Below are positions 1-8,854 of a stretch of 64,000 bases of DNA, in pieces. The number at the start of each line of letters is the position of its first letter. The first letter of the stretch is position 1. The stretch is from Bradyrhizobium sp. Ghvi (GTDB lineage Bacteria; Pseudomonadota; Alphaproteobacteria; Rhizobiales; Xanthobacteraceae): NCBI RefSeq assembly GCF_900115265.1, contig NZ_FOVU01000002.1, positions 62,001 to 126,000 of the forward strand. The letters are read 5' to 3'. The notes beneath the pieces are model-generated. The model had not been told where the DNA came from, did not search any database, and saw only the letters and a list, made by a program, of their open reading frames with translations. Made by a program: the position numbers and the translations under genes.

Positions 1-60
1 CTTCAAGGCTGAGCGAAGACAATCGCGACTGCCTTGTCAACTCGACGCCAGCAAGAGCCT

Positions 61-795
61 CTACATCGGGGAGTTGCCGGCTTTCCTGCGGTTACGCTTG
101 GCCAGCACGTTGAAGAACTCGACCGCCGCAGAGAACGCAATTGCAAAATAGATGTAGCCGCGCGGGATGTGGAATTTGAATCCGTCCGCGACCAGCGCGA
201 CGCCGATCAACACCAGGAACGCCAGCGCCAGCATCTTGGTGGTGGGATGCTCGGCAACGAATCGCGCCACCGGTCCCGACGAAATGTACATGATCAGGCA
301 GGCGATCACGACGGCCGCGATCATGATCTCGAGGTCCTGCGCCATGCCGATCGCGGTGATGATGGAGTCCAGCGAGAACACGATGTCGATGACGACGATC
401 TGGACGATGACCCAGAAGAACGCGCTGCCGACGCCCTCCTTCTTCCCCTCGCCGTCATCTGCCTCGACCTCGGCATGGATCTCGTGTGTCGCCTTTGAAA
501 TCAGGAACAGGCCGCCGCCGATCAGGATCAGGTCACGCCAGGAGAAATCGTAGCCTGCAAGCGAAAATACCGGCGCTGTCAGGCCGATCAGCCAGACCAG
601 CACGCTGAGCAGGATGATCCGGAAGACCAGGGCCAGCGCGAGCCCGATCTGGCGGGCGCGATGGGCCTGCTTCTCCGGAATGCGCGAGACGATCACCGAC
701 AGGAAGATGACGTTGTCGATGCCGAGCACGATCTCGAGCGAGGTCAAGGTGAGCAGCGCGGCCCAGGCCTCGGGGCTGGTCAGAAGATGCATCAT
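61..795 (-). CDS. TerC family integral membrane protein
   Basis: Polytopic membrane protein of 244 residues, the usual size of the TerC/YoaE group. Acidic residues are buried in hydrophobic helices in the family pattern (LGIDNVIFLS near residue 25 and VIDIVFSLDSI near residue 140). Relatives are linked to metal ion (often manganese) efflux or tellurite resistance; which applies here cannot be read from the sequence. A charged cytoplasmic loop (EVEADDGEGKKEG) separates the two halves. Two adjacent ATG codons (795 and 792) could start it. The first overlaps the stop of the upstream phosphatidylcholine synthase gene by ATGA, so the two are probably translationally coupled. Family assignment is firm; substrate is unknown. 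Confidence 0.85.
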   Translation of the reverse strand: MMHLLTSPEAWAALLTLTSLEIVLGIDNVIFLSVIVSRIPEKQAHRARQIGLALALVFRIILLSVLVWLIGLTAPVFSLAGYDFSWRDLILIGGGLFLISKATHEIHAEVEADDGEGKKEGVGSAFFWVIVQIVVIDIVFSLDSIITAIGMAQDLEIMIAAVVIACLIMYISSGPVARFVAEHPTTKMLALAFLVLIGVALVADGFKFHIPRGYIYFAIAFSAAVEFFNVLAKRNRRKAGNSPM

Positions 796-1529
796 GCGAA
801 AGATCTCGCCAGGCGGATCATTGCGTCGCTGAAGGCGATCCACAGCGCGATTGCGCATAGCGCGACCGTCACGCCGGTGCCGACGTGAAAATCCATCTCC
901 AGCGCGTAGAAGGCGAGCAATCCCCACAGCACGATCAGCGCCATCGTCAGCCAGCGCAGCCGCACGACGCGAACCGGATGCAGCACGTGGAACGGCACGA
1001 AGGTCAGCACCACCAGCCCGGCGACCAGCAGCGTCGACGACAGCGGCGGCCAGTGCAGCAGAAACAAATAGAACGCTGCCGCATTCCACAGCGCCGGAAA
1101 GCCGCGAAAATGATTGTCGTCCGCCTTCATGCGCAGATCAGCAAAGTATAATGCGCTGGTGACGATGATGGCGATGCCGAGCACCGGTGCGGCGACCGGC
1201 AGCAACATGCCGCTCGCCACGATCGCATAGGCCGGTACGAACACATAGGTGACGAAATCGACCACGAGGTCGAGCACGTCGCCCGACCAGTTGGGCTGCA
1301 CGTTCTTGACGTCGAGCAGGCGTGCGATCGGCCCGTCGATCGCATCGATGATCAGGGCGACACCCAGCCAGCCGAACATCGCGGCCCAGTGCTCGCGCAC
1401 CGCCTCCAGCATCGCCAGCAGCGCGATCGCCGCGCCAAAGGCGGTGAAGATGTGCACGGAAAACGCCGCGGCACGGATCACGGGCCTCGGCTTGAGGGAA
1501 TCCTCTTGGCTATCCATCTGTGTATCCAT
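792..1529 (-). CDS. pcs: Phosphatidylcholine synthase (CDP-alcohol phosphotransferase)
   Basis: Makes phosphatidylcholine in one step from CDP-diacylglycerol and free choline, the Pcs pathway typical of rhizobia. The protein (245 residues) has about eight hydrophobic helices and the CDP-alcohol phosphotransferase signature, seen around residues 60-95 as DAIDGPIAR, then SGDVLD, then VVD. Three of the signature aspartates are visible in order and the spacing matches Pcs rather than phosphatidylglycerophosphate synthase. It overlaps the downstream TerC-type gene by 4 nt. It is divergent from the UbiH-type gene across a 129-bp gap. Alternative in-frame ATG at codon 5. Confidence 0.9.
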   Translation of the reverse strand: MDTQMDSQEDSLKPRPVIRAAAFSVHIFTAFGAAIALLAMLEAVREHWAAMFGWLGVALIIDAIDGPIARLLDVKNVQPNWSGDVLDLVVDFVTYVFVPAYAIVASGMLLPVAAPVLGIAIIVTSALYFADLRMKADDNHFRGFPALWNAAAFYLFLLHWPPLSSTLLVAGLVVLTFVPFHVLHPVRVVRLRWLTMALIVLWGLLAFYALEMDFHVGTGVTVALCAIALWIAFSDAMIRLARSFA

Positions 1530-1658
1530 CGGCTTCTGCTACCAGAAAGGGACCGGTTTGCACATCCGCCGACGCGGCATTGCGCCGCGCTATCAGTCAT
1601 AAAAATCAGGCAAAATAGGTGGCTTGAATTTACCGCAGGGCGTGTCAAATGTCGTTCC

Positions 1659-2843
1659 ATGACAGACGCATCGACACTCTTTGACGCAAGCGTTATCGGC
1701 GGCGGACCGGCGGGCCTTGCGGCGGCGATTGCATTGGCGCAGCGAGGGGCGCGCACCGCGCTGGTGGCGCGGCGCCTGCCCTATGCCGACAACAGGACGA
1801 CTGCGCTGTTGGGCGCTTCCGTTGATCTCTTGGAAAGCCTCGACGTCTGGCCGCGCTGCAAGGACAAGGCGGCTGGCCTCGAGGTGATGCGGCTTGTCGA
1901 CGATACCGGCCGGCTATTCCGTGCGCCGGAGGTCCGGTTTTCCTGTCACGAGATCGGGCTCGATGCCTTCGGCTACAACATCGACAATCGCGCGCTGATG
2001 CTGGCGCTCGAGGCGCGCGCGGCGGAGCTGTCCAATCTCGTCCGTTTCGACGGCGAAGCCGAAAGTGTCGTGATCGAAGCCGATGATGTCGCGATCCGCA
2101 CGGCGTCCGGACAATTCTTGACCGCGCGGCTCGTGGTCGGCGCCGACGGCCGGCATTCGCTGTGCCGTGAGGCCGCCGGCATTGCGGTGACGCGGCGCGA
2201 CCTCACGCAGACGGCGCTGACCTTCAACGTCAGCCATAGCAGGCCGCACCGCAACGTCTCGACCGAGTTCCACACGCCGCATGGGCCCTGCGTGTTCGTG
2301 CCCCTGCCCGGCAATCGTTCCAGTATCGTCTGGGTTTCAGCCCCCGCCGAGGCGGAACGGCTTCGTGGCCTGAGCGACGAGGAGCTTTCCGTCGCGATCG
2401 AGAAGCAGTCGCATTCGATCCTCGGCCGCATGACGGTCGAGCCCGGCCGCAACCTGTTCCCGCTGGCGATCGAGCGTCCGCAGTCGTTCGCGCGCGAGCG
2501 CATCGCGCTGGTCGGCGAAGCCGCCCATGTGGTTCCCCCGATCGGCGCCCAAGGTCTCAATCTCGGTCTGCGGGATGCCGCCGACATTGCCCGGCTCGCC
2601 GGCGAGGCCATCGCGGCGGGCCAGGATCCCGGCGCAGACGAGGTGCTGAAACGTTACGACCGCGCGCGGCGTCCCGATATTTTGAGCCGGACCTTTGCGA
2701 TCGATATCGCCAACCGCTCGCTGCTCAACGACTTCCTGCCGCTCCAGCCGGTCCGCGCCGCCGGCATGCACCTGCTAGGTGCCATCGGCCCGCTCCGGCG
2801 CTTTGCCATGCGTGAAGGCCTGACGCCGACCTGGCGCCGGTAG
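1659..2843 (+). CDS. UbiH/UbiF/VisC-family FAD-dependent hydroxylase
   Basis: Flavoprotein monooxygenase of 394 residues, probably a ring hydroxylase of ubiquinone biosynthesis. It has the N-terminal FAD-binding Rossmann motif (IGGGPAGLAAAIALAQRG, about residues 9-26), the GADGRHS dinucleotide motif in the middle, and the C-terminal FAD ribityl motif GEAAHVVPPIGAQGLNLGL followed by RDAADIA. This set is diagnostic of the UbiH/UbiF/VisC/COQ6 family; which ring position is hydroxylated cannot be decided. The start at MTDAS was chosen because upstream sequence in the same frame runs into the divergent pcs promoter region and does not look coding. Confidence 0.85.
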   Translation: MTDASTLFDASVIGGGPAGLAAAIALAQRGARTALVARRLPYADNRTTALLGASVDLLESLDVWPRCKDKAAGLEVMRLVDDTGRLFRAPEVRFSCHEIGLDAFGYNIDNRALMLALEARAAELSNLVRFDGEAESVVIEADDVAIRTASGQFLTARLVVGADGRHSLCREAAGIAVTRRDLTQTALTFNVSHSRPHRNVSTEFHTPHGPCVFVPLPGNRSSIVWVSAPAEAERLRGLSDEELSVAIEKQSHSILGRMTVEPGRNLFPLAIERPQSFARERIALVGEAAHVVPPIGAQGLNLGLRDAADIARLAGEAIAAGQDPGADEVLKRYDRARRPDILSRTFAIDIANRSLLNDFLPLQPVRAAGMHLLGAIGPLRRFAMREGLTPTWRR

Positions 2844-2860
2844 TTTGGCGAAAACAGTCC

Positions 2861-3814
2861 TTACGGAAACGCCAACCGCCCGCTCTGAAGCGCCCACATC
2901 ACGCTGGTCAGCGTGACCACGGATGCAAACGTGCCGAGCAGCACGGCGACCGAGGCGGATTCGATCCAGGCATCGTTTTGCCTTGCGATCACGAAAACAT
3001 TCAGCGCCGGCGGCAGCGAGGCCATCAGGATGGCAGTCGCGGCCCATGGCTGCGCGAACGGGCCGAATGCCAGCATCAGGCCAAAGGCCGCGAGCGGATG
3101 GATCAGCAGCTTGACCGCGATCACACCGGGCACCTCCCAGGGCACGCGATCGAACGGCCGTAACGCCACCGTCACACCGAGCACGAACAGGGCGGTCGGG
3201 GCGGCCGCGTTCTGAAGGAAGGTGATGGTGCGGTCGAGCGCGACCGGCAGTTCGATGTGGAGTGCGGCCACGGCTGCGCCAAAGCACGCCGACATGATCA
3301 GCGGGTTGAGCACGATCTGCTTCAGGACGACGCCGAAGGCATGCACGAGCGAGGGATGGTCGCGGTCGGAGAGTTCGACCAGCAGCGGCACGATCGTGAA
3401 CAGGAAGATGCTGTCGCAGCAGAAGATCAGCGCCGTCGGCGCGGCCGCCTTCGATCCCAGCACCGCGAGCGCCAGCCCCGGCCCCATATAACCGATGTTG
3501 CCGTAGCCACCGGAGAGGCCCGCGAGCGTCGCCTCGCGCAGCGTCAGCTTGCCAAGAACCTTCCCGACGAGAAGCGCGATCGTGAACGCGGCAACCGTCG
3601 ACAGAGTGGTCGCGACCAGGAACGGTGGATTGTTCAATTCCGAAAACGGCGTCTTCGACATGATCGCGAACAAGAGGGCCGGTAGCGACACGTAGAGCAG
3701 GAAGAAGTTCATCCAGGCGAGGCCTGATTCCGGCAGGGACTTGACCTTGCCGCAGGCGAAGCCGACGAAAATCAAGCCGAAATAAGGTAACGCCAGATTG
3801 AGGATGTCGACCAT
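2861..3814 (-). CDS. AEC (auxin efflux carrier) family transporter
   Basis: Inner-membrane transporter of 317 residues with about ten hydrophobic helices in two five-helix halves. The N-terminal half holds the LPALLFAIMSKTPF stretch common in bacterial AEC proteins, and the second half holds the family-typical proline-rich SLPPALNVFVIARQ segment. Bacterial members transport small organic acids or malonate-like substrates; the substrate here is unknown. It is convergent with the UbiH-type gene (17-bp gap) and divergent from hspQ. Confidence 0.85.
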   Translation of the reverse strand: MVDILNLALPYFGLIFVGFACGKVKSLPESGLAWMNFFLLYVSLPALLFAIMSKTPFSELNNPPFLVATTLSTVAAFTIALLVGKVLGKLTLREATLAGLSGGYGNIGYMGPGLALAVLGSKAAAPTALIFCCDSIFLFTIVPLLVELSDRDHPSLVHAFGVVLKQIVLNPLIMSACFGAAVAALHIELPVALDRTITFLQNAAAPTALFVLGVTVALRPFDRVPWEVPGVIAVKLLIHPLAAFGLMLAFGPFAQPWAATAILMASLPPALNVFVIARQNDAWIESASVAVLLGTFASVVTLTSVMWALQSGRLAFP

Positions 3815-3920
3815 TGATGAAGTGTTTTCTGAAGATCTGGCGGCTATCTGTCCCGCGGCCGCGGGTTAATTCCCCATAAGGCCACTAGCATCGGCCACAA
3901 TCCTGGTCTATCGACGGGGC

Positions 3921-4253
3921 ATGATCAAAGCGCGGACAGCCAAGTTCCAAATCGGCCAGGTCGTGCGCCACCGGATCTTCTCGTTCCGGGGGGTGATCTT
4001 CGACATCGATCCGGAATTCAACAACACCGAGGAGTGGTGGCTGTCGATCCCGGAGGAGGTGCGGCCTCACAAGGACCAGCCGTTCTACCATCTGCTCGCG
4101 GAGAACGCGGAGTCGGAGTACGTCGCCTACGTCTCCGAGCAGAACCTATTGCCCGATGACTCCGGCGAGCCGATCCGGCATTCCCAGGTCGCCGAGATCT
4201 TCATCAAGAACAAGGATGGCGGCTACCGCCCGCGCAATCCATCGCTGAACTGA
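3921..4253 (+). CDS. hspQ: Heat shock protein HspQ
   Basis: Small soluble protein of 110 residues matching HspQ (YccV/hemimethylated-DNA-binding fold). The core carries FQIGQVVRHRIFSFRGVIFD, then WWLSIPEEVRPHKDQPFYHLL, then YVAYVSEQNLL. In Escherichia coli HspQ modulates Lon-dependent proteolysis and is induced by heat. A heat-shock promoter was looked for upstream, but no convincing RpoH -35/-10 pair was seen. The gene is followed by a strong bidirectional terminator. Confidence 0.9.
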   Translation: MIKARTAKFQIGQVVRHRIFSFRGVIFDIDPEFNNTEEWWLSIPEEVRPHKDQPFYHLLAENAESEYVAYVSEQNLLPDDSGEPIRHSQVAEIFIKNKDGGYRPRNPSLN

Positions 4254-4278
4254 GTTTCGCTGCCGAGAAGCAGCCAGC

Positions 4279-4308
4279 AAAAAAGGCGCTCGAGGTGAGC
4301 GCCTTTTT
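4279..4308. terminator. Bidirectional rho-independent terminator
   Basis: Perfect stem GGCGCTC/GAGCGCC with a 5-nt loop, flanked by an A-tract on the left and a T-tract on the right, so it can terminate in both directions. It lies between the convergent hspQ and IalB-family genes and serves both. Confidence 0.9.
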
Positions 4309-4329
4309 CATGTCCGGGATCCAGCCCGA

Positions 4330-5142
4330 TTACTTCTGAGCGGTCGGCGGTGCGCCGGGGGCGCCACCCTGCTGCTCGAGCTTCTTGCGCTGCTCCTCAG
4401 CCTTCTTCTGAAGCTCTTCCTGCAGCTTCTTCTGGGTTTCCTCGAACACCTTCGGATCGGTCGGCGGACCGTCATAGGCCTTCTGGAATTCGCCGGCGAG
4501 CGGCAGCGGCAGGGTCAACGGCGCACCGTTGGCGTTGATCGCCTGCACCACGAGGTTCTGGCCCTTCTTCATGTTGTTGATGAGATCGGGCGTCGCCTCG
4601 TAATCCGACATACAACCGTTCTGGAAGCAGATCACATAGGGGCTCTGCAGCGGTGGATTGTTATCGACGATGATGCGGGTGCCGTGCACGAGCTGCATGC
4701 CGAGCGGCAGCGTCACGCGCAGGATCTTCTTGGGCTCGCCTTCGGGCTCGATGATCACGGCCGCGATGACCGGCTGACCCGATTCGATACGGCCGTCCTT
4801 GCCGGTGAAGCAGACCTGCTTGGCATTGGCGTCCTGGCCCTTGAGGCAGAACTTGGTCCAGGGCGCGTAGATCAGCTGGATCTGCTGATCGGCGGGCTGG
4901 CCGCCCTGCGCTGCCGGAGCGCCCTGCTGGGCTGGCGCCTGCTGGGCCTGGGGAGCCGGCGCGGGGGCGGGAGCCTTGGGAGCAGCTTTCGGAGCCGCTT
5001 TCGGGGCCGCCTTGGGTGCTGGCGCGGCCGGGGTTTGACCCTGGGCCTCAGCAGCAAACGGGACGACCAACGCCGTCGCTGTCAACAGGGCCAGAAGGCG
5101 CCCGCGCGGCCGGACGCACGCGGCCAAATAACGGAAATTCAT
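4330..5142 (-). CDS. Invasion-associated locus B (IalB) family secreted protein
   Basis: Exported protein of 270 residues. A signal peptide is seen at the start (basic residues, then LLALLTATALVVPFAAEAQ). After it comes a low-complexity Ala/Pro/Lys linker with tandem APKA repeats (residues about 35-85). The conserved IalB domain follows: WTKFCLKGQDANAKQVCFTG, a GMQLVHGTRIIVD strand and ICFQNGCMSDYEA, with four cysteines likely to form disulfides. A charged Lys/Glu coiled tail ends the protein. Relatives are periplasmic or outer-membrane-associated proteins first linked to host-cell invasion in Bartonella; the role in rhizobia is not established. The start was placed at the codon giving a clean signal peptide. 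Confidence 0.85.
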   Translation of the reverse strand: MNFRYLAACVRPRGRLLALLTATALVVPFAAEAQGQTPAAPAPKAAPKAAPKAAPKAPAPAPAPQAQQAPAQQGAPAAQGGQPADQQIQLIYAPWTKFCLKGQDANAKQVCFTGKDGRIESGQPVIAAVIIEPEGEPKKILRVTLPLGMQLVHGTRIIVDNNPPLQSPYVICFQNGCMSDYEATPDLINNMKKGQNLVVQAINANGAPLTLPLPLAGEFQKAYDGPPTDPKVFEETQKKLQEELQKKAEEQRKKLEQQGGAPGAPPTAQK

Positions 5143-5402
5143 TGCAGAAAACCCTTTCTGAACGGGAAGTGCCCGAACCGCTCCGAAGCGCCGAACCAAA
5201 CCGCCTTGGGCGCGGCTCTCTCCCCGTCAATTGAGGCGGATACGTGACGGGCTCGGCGCTCTCCGCGCGATTGCGTGCCTTCTTAACGTGGTCGACGAAA
5301 AGATCAATGCCGACAAGCGTCTTTGGCTCTCTCCCGGCAGGCTCGCAGTGAAATCCCTGTGATAAGATTCGGACGCCCCGGTCCTCGAATCAACGTGTCC
5401 GA
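5143..5402. other. Divergent intergenic region
   Basis: 260 bp between the IalB-family gene (leftward) and the solute-binding protein gene (rightward). It must hold both promoters, but no clear -35/-10 pair, repeat or small gene could be identified by eye. Confidence 0.5.
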
Positions 5403-7262
5403 ATGTTCATGTTCCAGCGCCTGCTCGAGGGCCCCGTTTTCCCCCTCTGCCGTCTCGCTTTGGTCCCCGCGATCATGGTCCTCGCCTTGGGGCTGTCGGT
5501 CAGCGGCGGGCGGGCCGAAGAGGCGCATGCGATCGCCATGCATGGCAAGCCGGCCTTGCCGGCTGATTTCACCCACATGCCCTATGCCAATCCCGACGCT
5601 CCCAAGGGCGGCCGGCTGACCTGGGGCATTCTCGGCACCTTCGACAGCCTCAATCCGTTCATCGTGAAGGGATTGGCCGTACAGCCGATCCGCGCCTACG
5701 TGGTCGAGAGCCTGCTGGCGCGCGGCCAGGACGAGCCGTTCACGCTCTACGGCCTGCTCGCCAAGACCATCGAAACTGACGACGAACGCAGTTACGTCAC
5801 GTTCCATCTCGATCCCCGCGCCCGCTTCTCCGATGGAAAACAGGTCACGGCCGAGGACGTGCTGTTCTCCTGGCAGCTCCTGCGCGATCATGGCCGTCCC
5901 AACCTTCGCCAGTACTACGCCAAGGTCGCCAAGGCCGAGGCACCGGATCGCCTCACGATCCGCTTCGACCTCGCCGGCGCCAACGACCGCGAGCTGCCGT
6001 TGATCCTCGGCCTGATGCCGATCCTGCCGAAGCATGCCGTCGATGTCGCGACCTTCGAGGAGACGACGCTGACCGGGCCGATCGCCTCGGGTCCCTACCG
6101 CGTCACCGCGGTGAAGCCCGGCGCCAGCGTGACGCTGACGCGCAATCCCGATTATTGGGGCCGCGATCTCCCTGTCAATCGCGGGCTGTTCAATTTCGAC
6201 GAGATCCGGCTCGACTATTATCGCGAGGCCAATGGCCAGTTCGAAGCTTTCAAGCGCGGCCTCTATGATTTCCGCGTCGAGAACGAGCCGTTGCGCTGGC
6301 ATGATGGCTACGATTTTCCAGCTGCCAAAAGCGGCGAGGTGATCCGCGACACCTTCAAGCCCGGCACGCCGTGGCCCTCGGAATTCCTGGTGTTCAACAC
6401 CAGGCGTCCTGTGTTCGCCGACATCCGGGTGCGCCAGGCGCTGACGCTGCTGTTCGATTTCGAGCTGGTCAACCGCAACTATTTCTTCTCGCTGTATTCG
6501 CGAGCCGGCGGCTATTTCGCGGGCTCCGAACTGTCGGCCTATGCGCGGCCTGCGGATCCGCGCGAGCGAGAGCTGCTCAAACCCTTTGGCGCGCGGATTC
6601 CCGTAGACATCATGGATGGCAGCTACCGCCTGCCGGTGACCGACGGCTCGGGACGCGACCGCAACACGCTGCGCGCGGCGCTGAAACTCCTGTCCGACGC
6701 CGGCTACAATCTGGACGGCACCGTGCTGCGCAACCGCGCGACCAAGGCGCCCTTCACCTTCGAGATGCTGGTGACGACCCGCGACCAGGAGCGCATCGCG
6801 CTCGCCTTCCAGCGCGACCTCAAGCGCGCCGGCATCGACGCGAGCGTGCGCGCGGTCGATCCCGTGCAGTTCGACCAGCGCCGGCTGGCCTACGAGTTCG
6901 ACATGATCCAGAACCGCTGGGACCAGTCACTGTCGCCCGGCAACGAGCAGTATTTCTATTGTGGCAGCGCGGCCGCCGACAATCCGGGCACCCGCAACTA
7001 CATGGGCGCCAAGGATCCCGCGGTCGATGCGATGATCAAGGCCCTGCTGGAGGCCCGTGATCATACGGAGTTCGTCGACGCAGTACGGGCGCTCGACCGC
7101 GCCTTGATGGCGGGCTTCTACACAATCCCCCTGTTTAACGTATCCGAGCAATGGATCGCGCGCTGGAATCGGATAGAACGACCACAGGCCACCGCGCTCT
7201 CGGGCTATCTGCCGGAGACTTGGTGGGCGAAGGGTCAGCCTCAAGCCAGTCCAGCGAAGTGA
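5403..7262 (+). CDS. Extracellular solute-binding protein, family 5 (oligopeptide type)
   Basis: Periplasmic binding component of an ABC importer, 619 residues. A signal peptide occupies about residues 1-38 and ends at GGRAEEA. The family 5 lobes follow, with TFDSLNPFIVKG near residue 80, the RFSDGKQVTAEDVLFSW hallmark near residue 140, and the C-terminal WNRIERP / GYLPETWW segment typical of the YejA-like subgroup. Such proteins bind oligopeptides or related compounds. No permease or ATPase genes lie beside it, so it is an orphan here. It ends 4 bp before the next gene, suggesting co-transcription with the adenylate-forming homologue. Confidence 0.85.
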   Translation: MFMFQRLLEGPVFPLCRLALVPAIMVLALGLSVSGGRAEEAHAIAMHGKPALPADFTHMPYANPDAPKGGRLTWGILGTFDSLNPFIVKGLAVQPIRAYVVESLLARGQDEPFTLYGLLAKTIETDDERSYVTFHLDPRARFSDGKQVTAEDVLFSWQLLRDHGRPNLRQYYAKVAKAEAPDRLTIRFDLAGANDRELPLILGLMPILPKHAVDVATFEETTLTGPIASGPYRVTAVKPGASVTLTRNPDYWGRDLPVNRGLFNFDEIRLDYYREANGQFEAFKRGLYDFRVENEPLRWHDGYDFPAAKSGEVIRDTFKPGTPWPSEFLVFNTRRPVFADIRVRQALTLLFDFELVNRNYFFSLYSRAGGYFAGSELSAYARPADPRERELLKPFGARIPVDIMDGSYRLPVTDGSGRDRNTLRAALKLLSDAGYNLDGTVLRNRATKAPFTFEMLVTTRDQERIALAFQRDLKRAGIDASVRAVDPVQFDQRRLAYEFDMIQNRWDQSLSPGNEQYFYCGSAAADNPGTRNYMGAKDPAVDAMIKALLEARDHTEFVDAVRALDRALMAGFYTIPLFNVSEQWIARWNRIERPQATALSGYLPETWWAKGQPQASPAK

Positions 7263-7266
7263 CGCC

Positions 7267-8769
7267 GTGAACCAGCCAGCCGTATCGCCGACGCTCGACA
7301 CGCTGTTCCAGCGGACGCTGATGCGGCAGCCGCACGCGCCTGCCCTGCTCGACCCCCTCAACAAGTCGCGGATCACCGGCCACCAGCCGCGACGGCTCAC
7401 CTACGCCGAAGCCGATACCGCCATCGAGGCGCTGTCGGCGCATTTCGTCGAATCGGGCCTGCCGGCCAATTCGGTGATCGCGATCCAGTTGCCCGCGACG
7501 GTCGAGTTCGTGCTGACGGTGCTAGCTGCCCACCGCGCCGGCCTCGTGGTCGCAGTGCTGCCGCTGCTGTGGCGACAGGCGGAACTGGCGGCCGCGCTCA
7601 ACCGCACCGCGGCGCGCGCCATCGTCACCATGAGCAAGATCGACGGCGTCAGCTATTCCGACCTTGCGATGCACGCCGCCGCCGAGGCGTTCTCGATCCG
7701 CCACGTCTTCGGCTTCGGTTCTGATCTGCCCGAAGGAATGGCCCCGCTCGACGAGGTGCTGGCGCGTCCGCCCGGCACGACGCGCGCCGTGATCCAGGAC
7801 GGGCGCAAGGCGGCGATGATCTCCTTCGACGTCACGGCCGAAGGTTTCCGCCCGGTGCCGCGACCACATTTCAGCCTGATCGCGGGGGGGCTCGCGATGT
7901 CGCTGGAAGCCGACATCCGGCAGGGCGCGACGGTGATGGCGGCGTTCACGCCGATGTCGTTCGCGGGCCTCGCCTCCTCGCTTGCGGTGTGGCTGCTCTG
8001 CGGCGGCACGCTGGCGCTGCATCATCCCTTCGAGAGCGAGGTGCTGGAGCAGCAAGTCAACGAGCATGAATGCGACGTGCTGATCGCGCCGGCCCAGCTC
8101 GCTCTGCGCCTCGGCGATTCCGGCCTTGCCGCACGCATGCCGACCTTGCGCAACGTCATCGGGCTCTGGCGCGCGCCCGAGCAGGTGGCAGCCAGCGAGG
8201 CCTGGATCGCGCCGCATGCGCCGCTCACGGACGTCTATCTGTTCGGCGAGGCCGGGCTGTTCGGCGTTCGCCGCGGCGAGGACGGCATGCCCGTGGCGGT
8301 GATGCCCGGGCCGCACGGCGCCCCGCGCGAGCAGTCCGGCTCCTCCATCGCCGGCGAGATCCTGCTGACGCAGAAGGGCACGCTCGGGCTGCGCGGCCCG
8401 ATGGTGCCGATCGCGGCCTACGCGCCGCCTCAGCCGGTCGGTGAGACGCTGACGGCGCAGCCGCCGCGCGACTATGTCGATACCGGCTATGCTGCGCGGA
8501 TCGACCGGGCAACCGGCGCGATCTGCATCACGGCGCCGCCAGCGGGCATCATGGCCGTCGGCGGCTATCGCTTCCTGTCCAACGACCTCCAGGAATGGGC
8601 ACGCCGGCTCGGCCAGGGTGCGCTGCTGACGGCCCTGCCCGACCGCCTCTCCGGCCACCGGCTCGCGGGCCGGGCCCAGGACAATACAAGGGCGCGCGAG
8701 GCGCTCAGCGAACTCGGGCTTAACCCCTTGATGGTCGAGGCTTTTCGCGACCGCTCCGGTCCGGTCTAG
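7267..8769 (+). CDS. Adenylate-forming (ANL) superfamily homologue, catalytic motifs degenerate
   Basis: 500-residue protein with the overall layout of class I adenylate-forming enzymes (acyl-CoA ligases): an N-terminal LTYAEADTAIEALSAHF segment, an LPATVEFVLTVLAAHRAG helix, a central domain and a DTGYAARID segment before a short C-terminal domain. The core ATP-binding loop, normally rich in Ser/Gly/Thr followed by PKG, reads ISFDVTAEGFRPVPR, and no invariant C-terminal lysine motif is evident. It is therefore probably not a normal ligase and may be a binding protein or pseudoenzyme. The GTG start at 7267 sits 4 bp after the binding-protein stop, so the two are probably an operon. Confidence 0.7.
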   Translation: MNQPAVSPTLDTLFQRTLMRQPHAPALLDPLNKSRITGHQPRRLTYAEADTAIEALSAHFVESGLPANSVIAIQLPATVEFVLTVLAAHRAGLVVAVLPLLWRQAELAAALNRTAARAIVTMSKIDGVSYSDLAMHAAAEAFSIRHVFGFGSDLPEGMAPLDEVLARPPGTTRAVIQDGRKAAMISFDVTAEGFRPVPRPHFSLIAGGLAMSLEADIRQGATVMAAFTPMSFAGLASSLAVWLLCGGTLALHHPFESEVLEQQVNEHECDVLIAPAQLALRLGDSGLAARMPTLRNVIGLWRAPEQVAASEAWIAPHAPLTDVYLFGEAGLFGVRRGEDGMPVAVMPGPHGAPREQSGSSIAGEILLTQKGTLGLRGPMVPIAAYAPPQPVGETLTAQPPRDYVDTGYAARIDRATGAICITAPPAGIMAVGGYRFLSNDLQEWARRLGQGALLTALPDRLSGHRLAGRAQDNTRAREALSELGLNPLMVEAFRDRSGPV

Positions 8770-8854
8770 GCGCACATTCGCAGGGAACATTGACGCCGTA
8801 TTAAGGCGGCCGGACTAGATTGCGCAGCATCGATTGCGTGATCAGAGTTTCCTG

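Noticed and set aside
3830..3920. Possible heat-shock promoter before hspQ (CCCCATAA)
   Set aside because: A -10-like CCCCAT is present, but no matching -35 could be found at the right distance.
7522..8790. 422-codon open frame opposite the adenylate-forming homologue
   Set aside because: Arg/His/Asp-rich antisense shadow; the forward gene starts 4 bp after its upstream neighbour and has family-like sequence.
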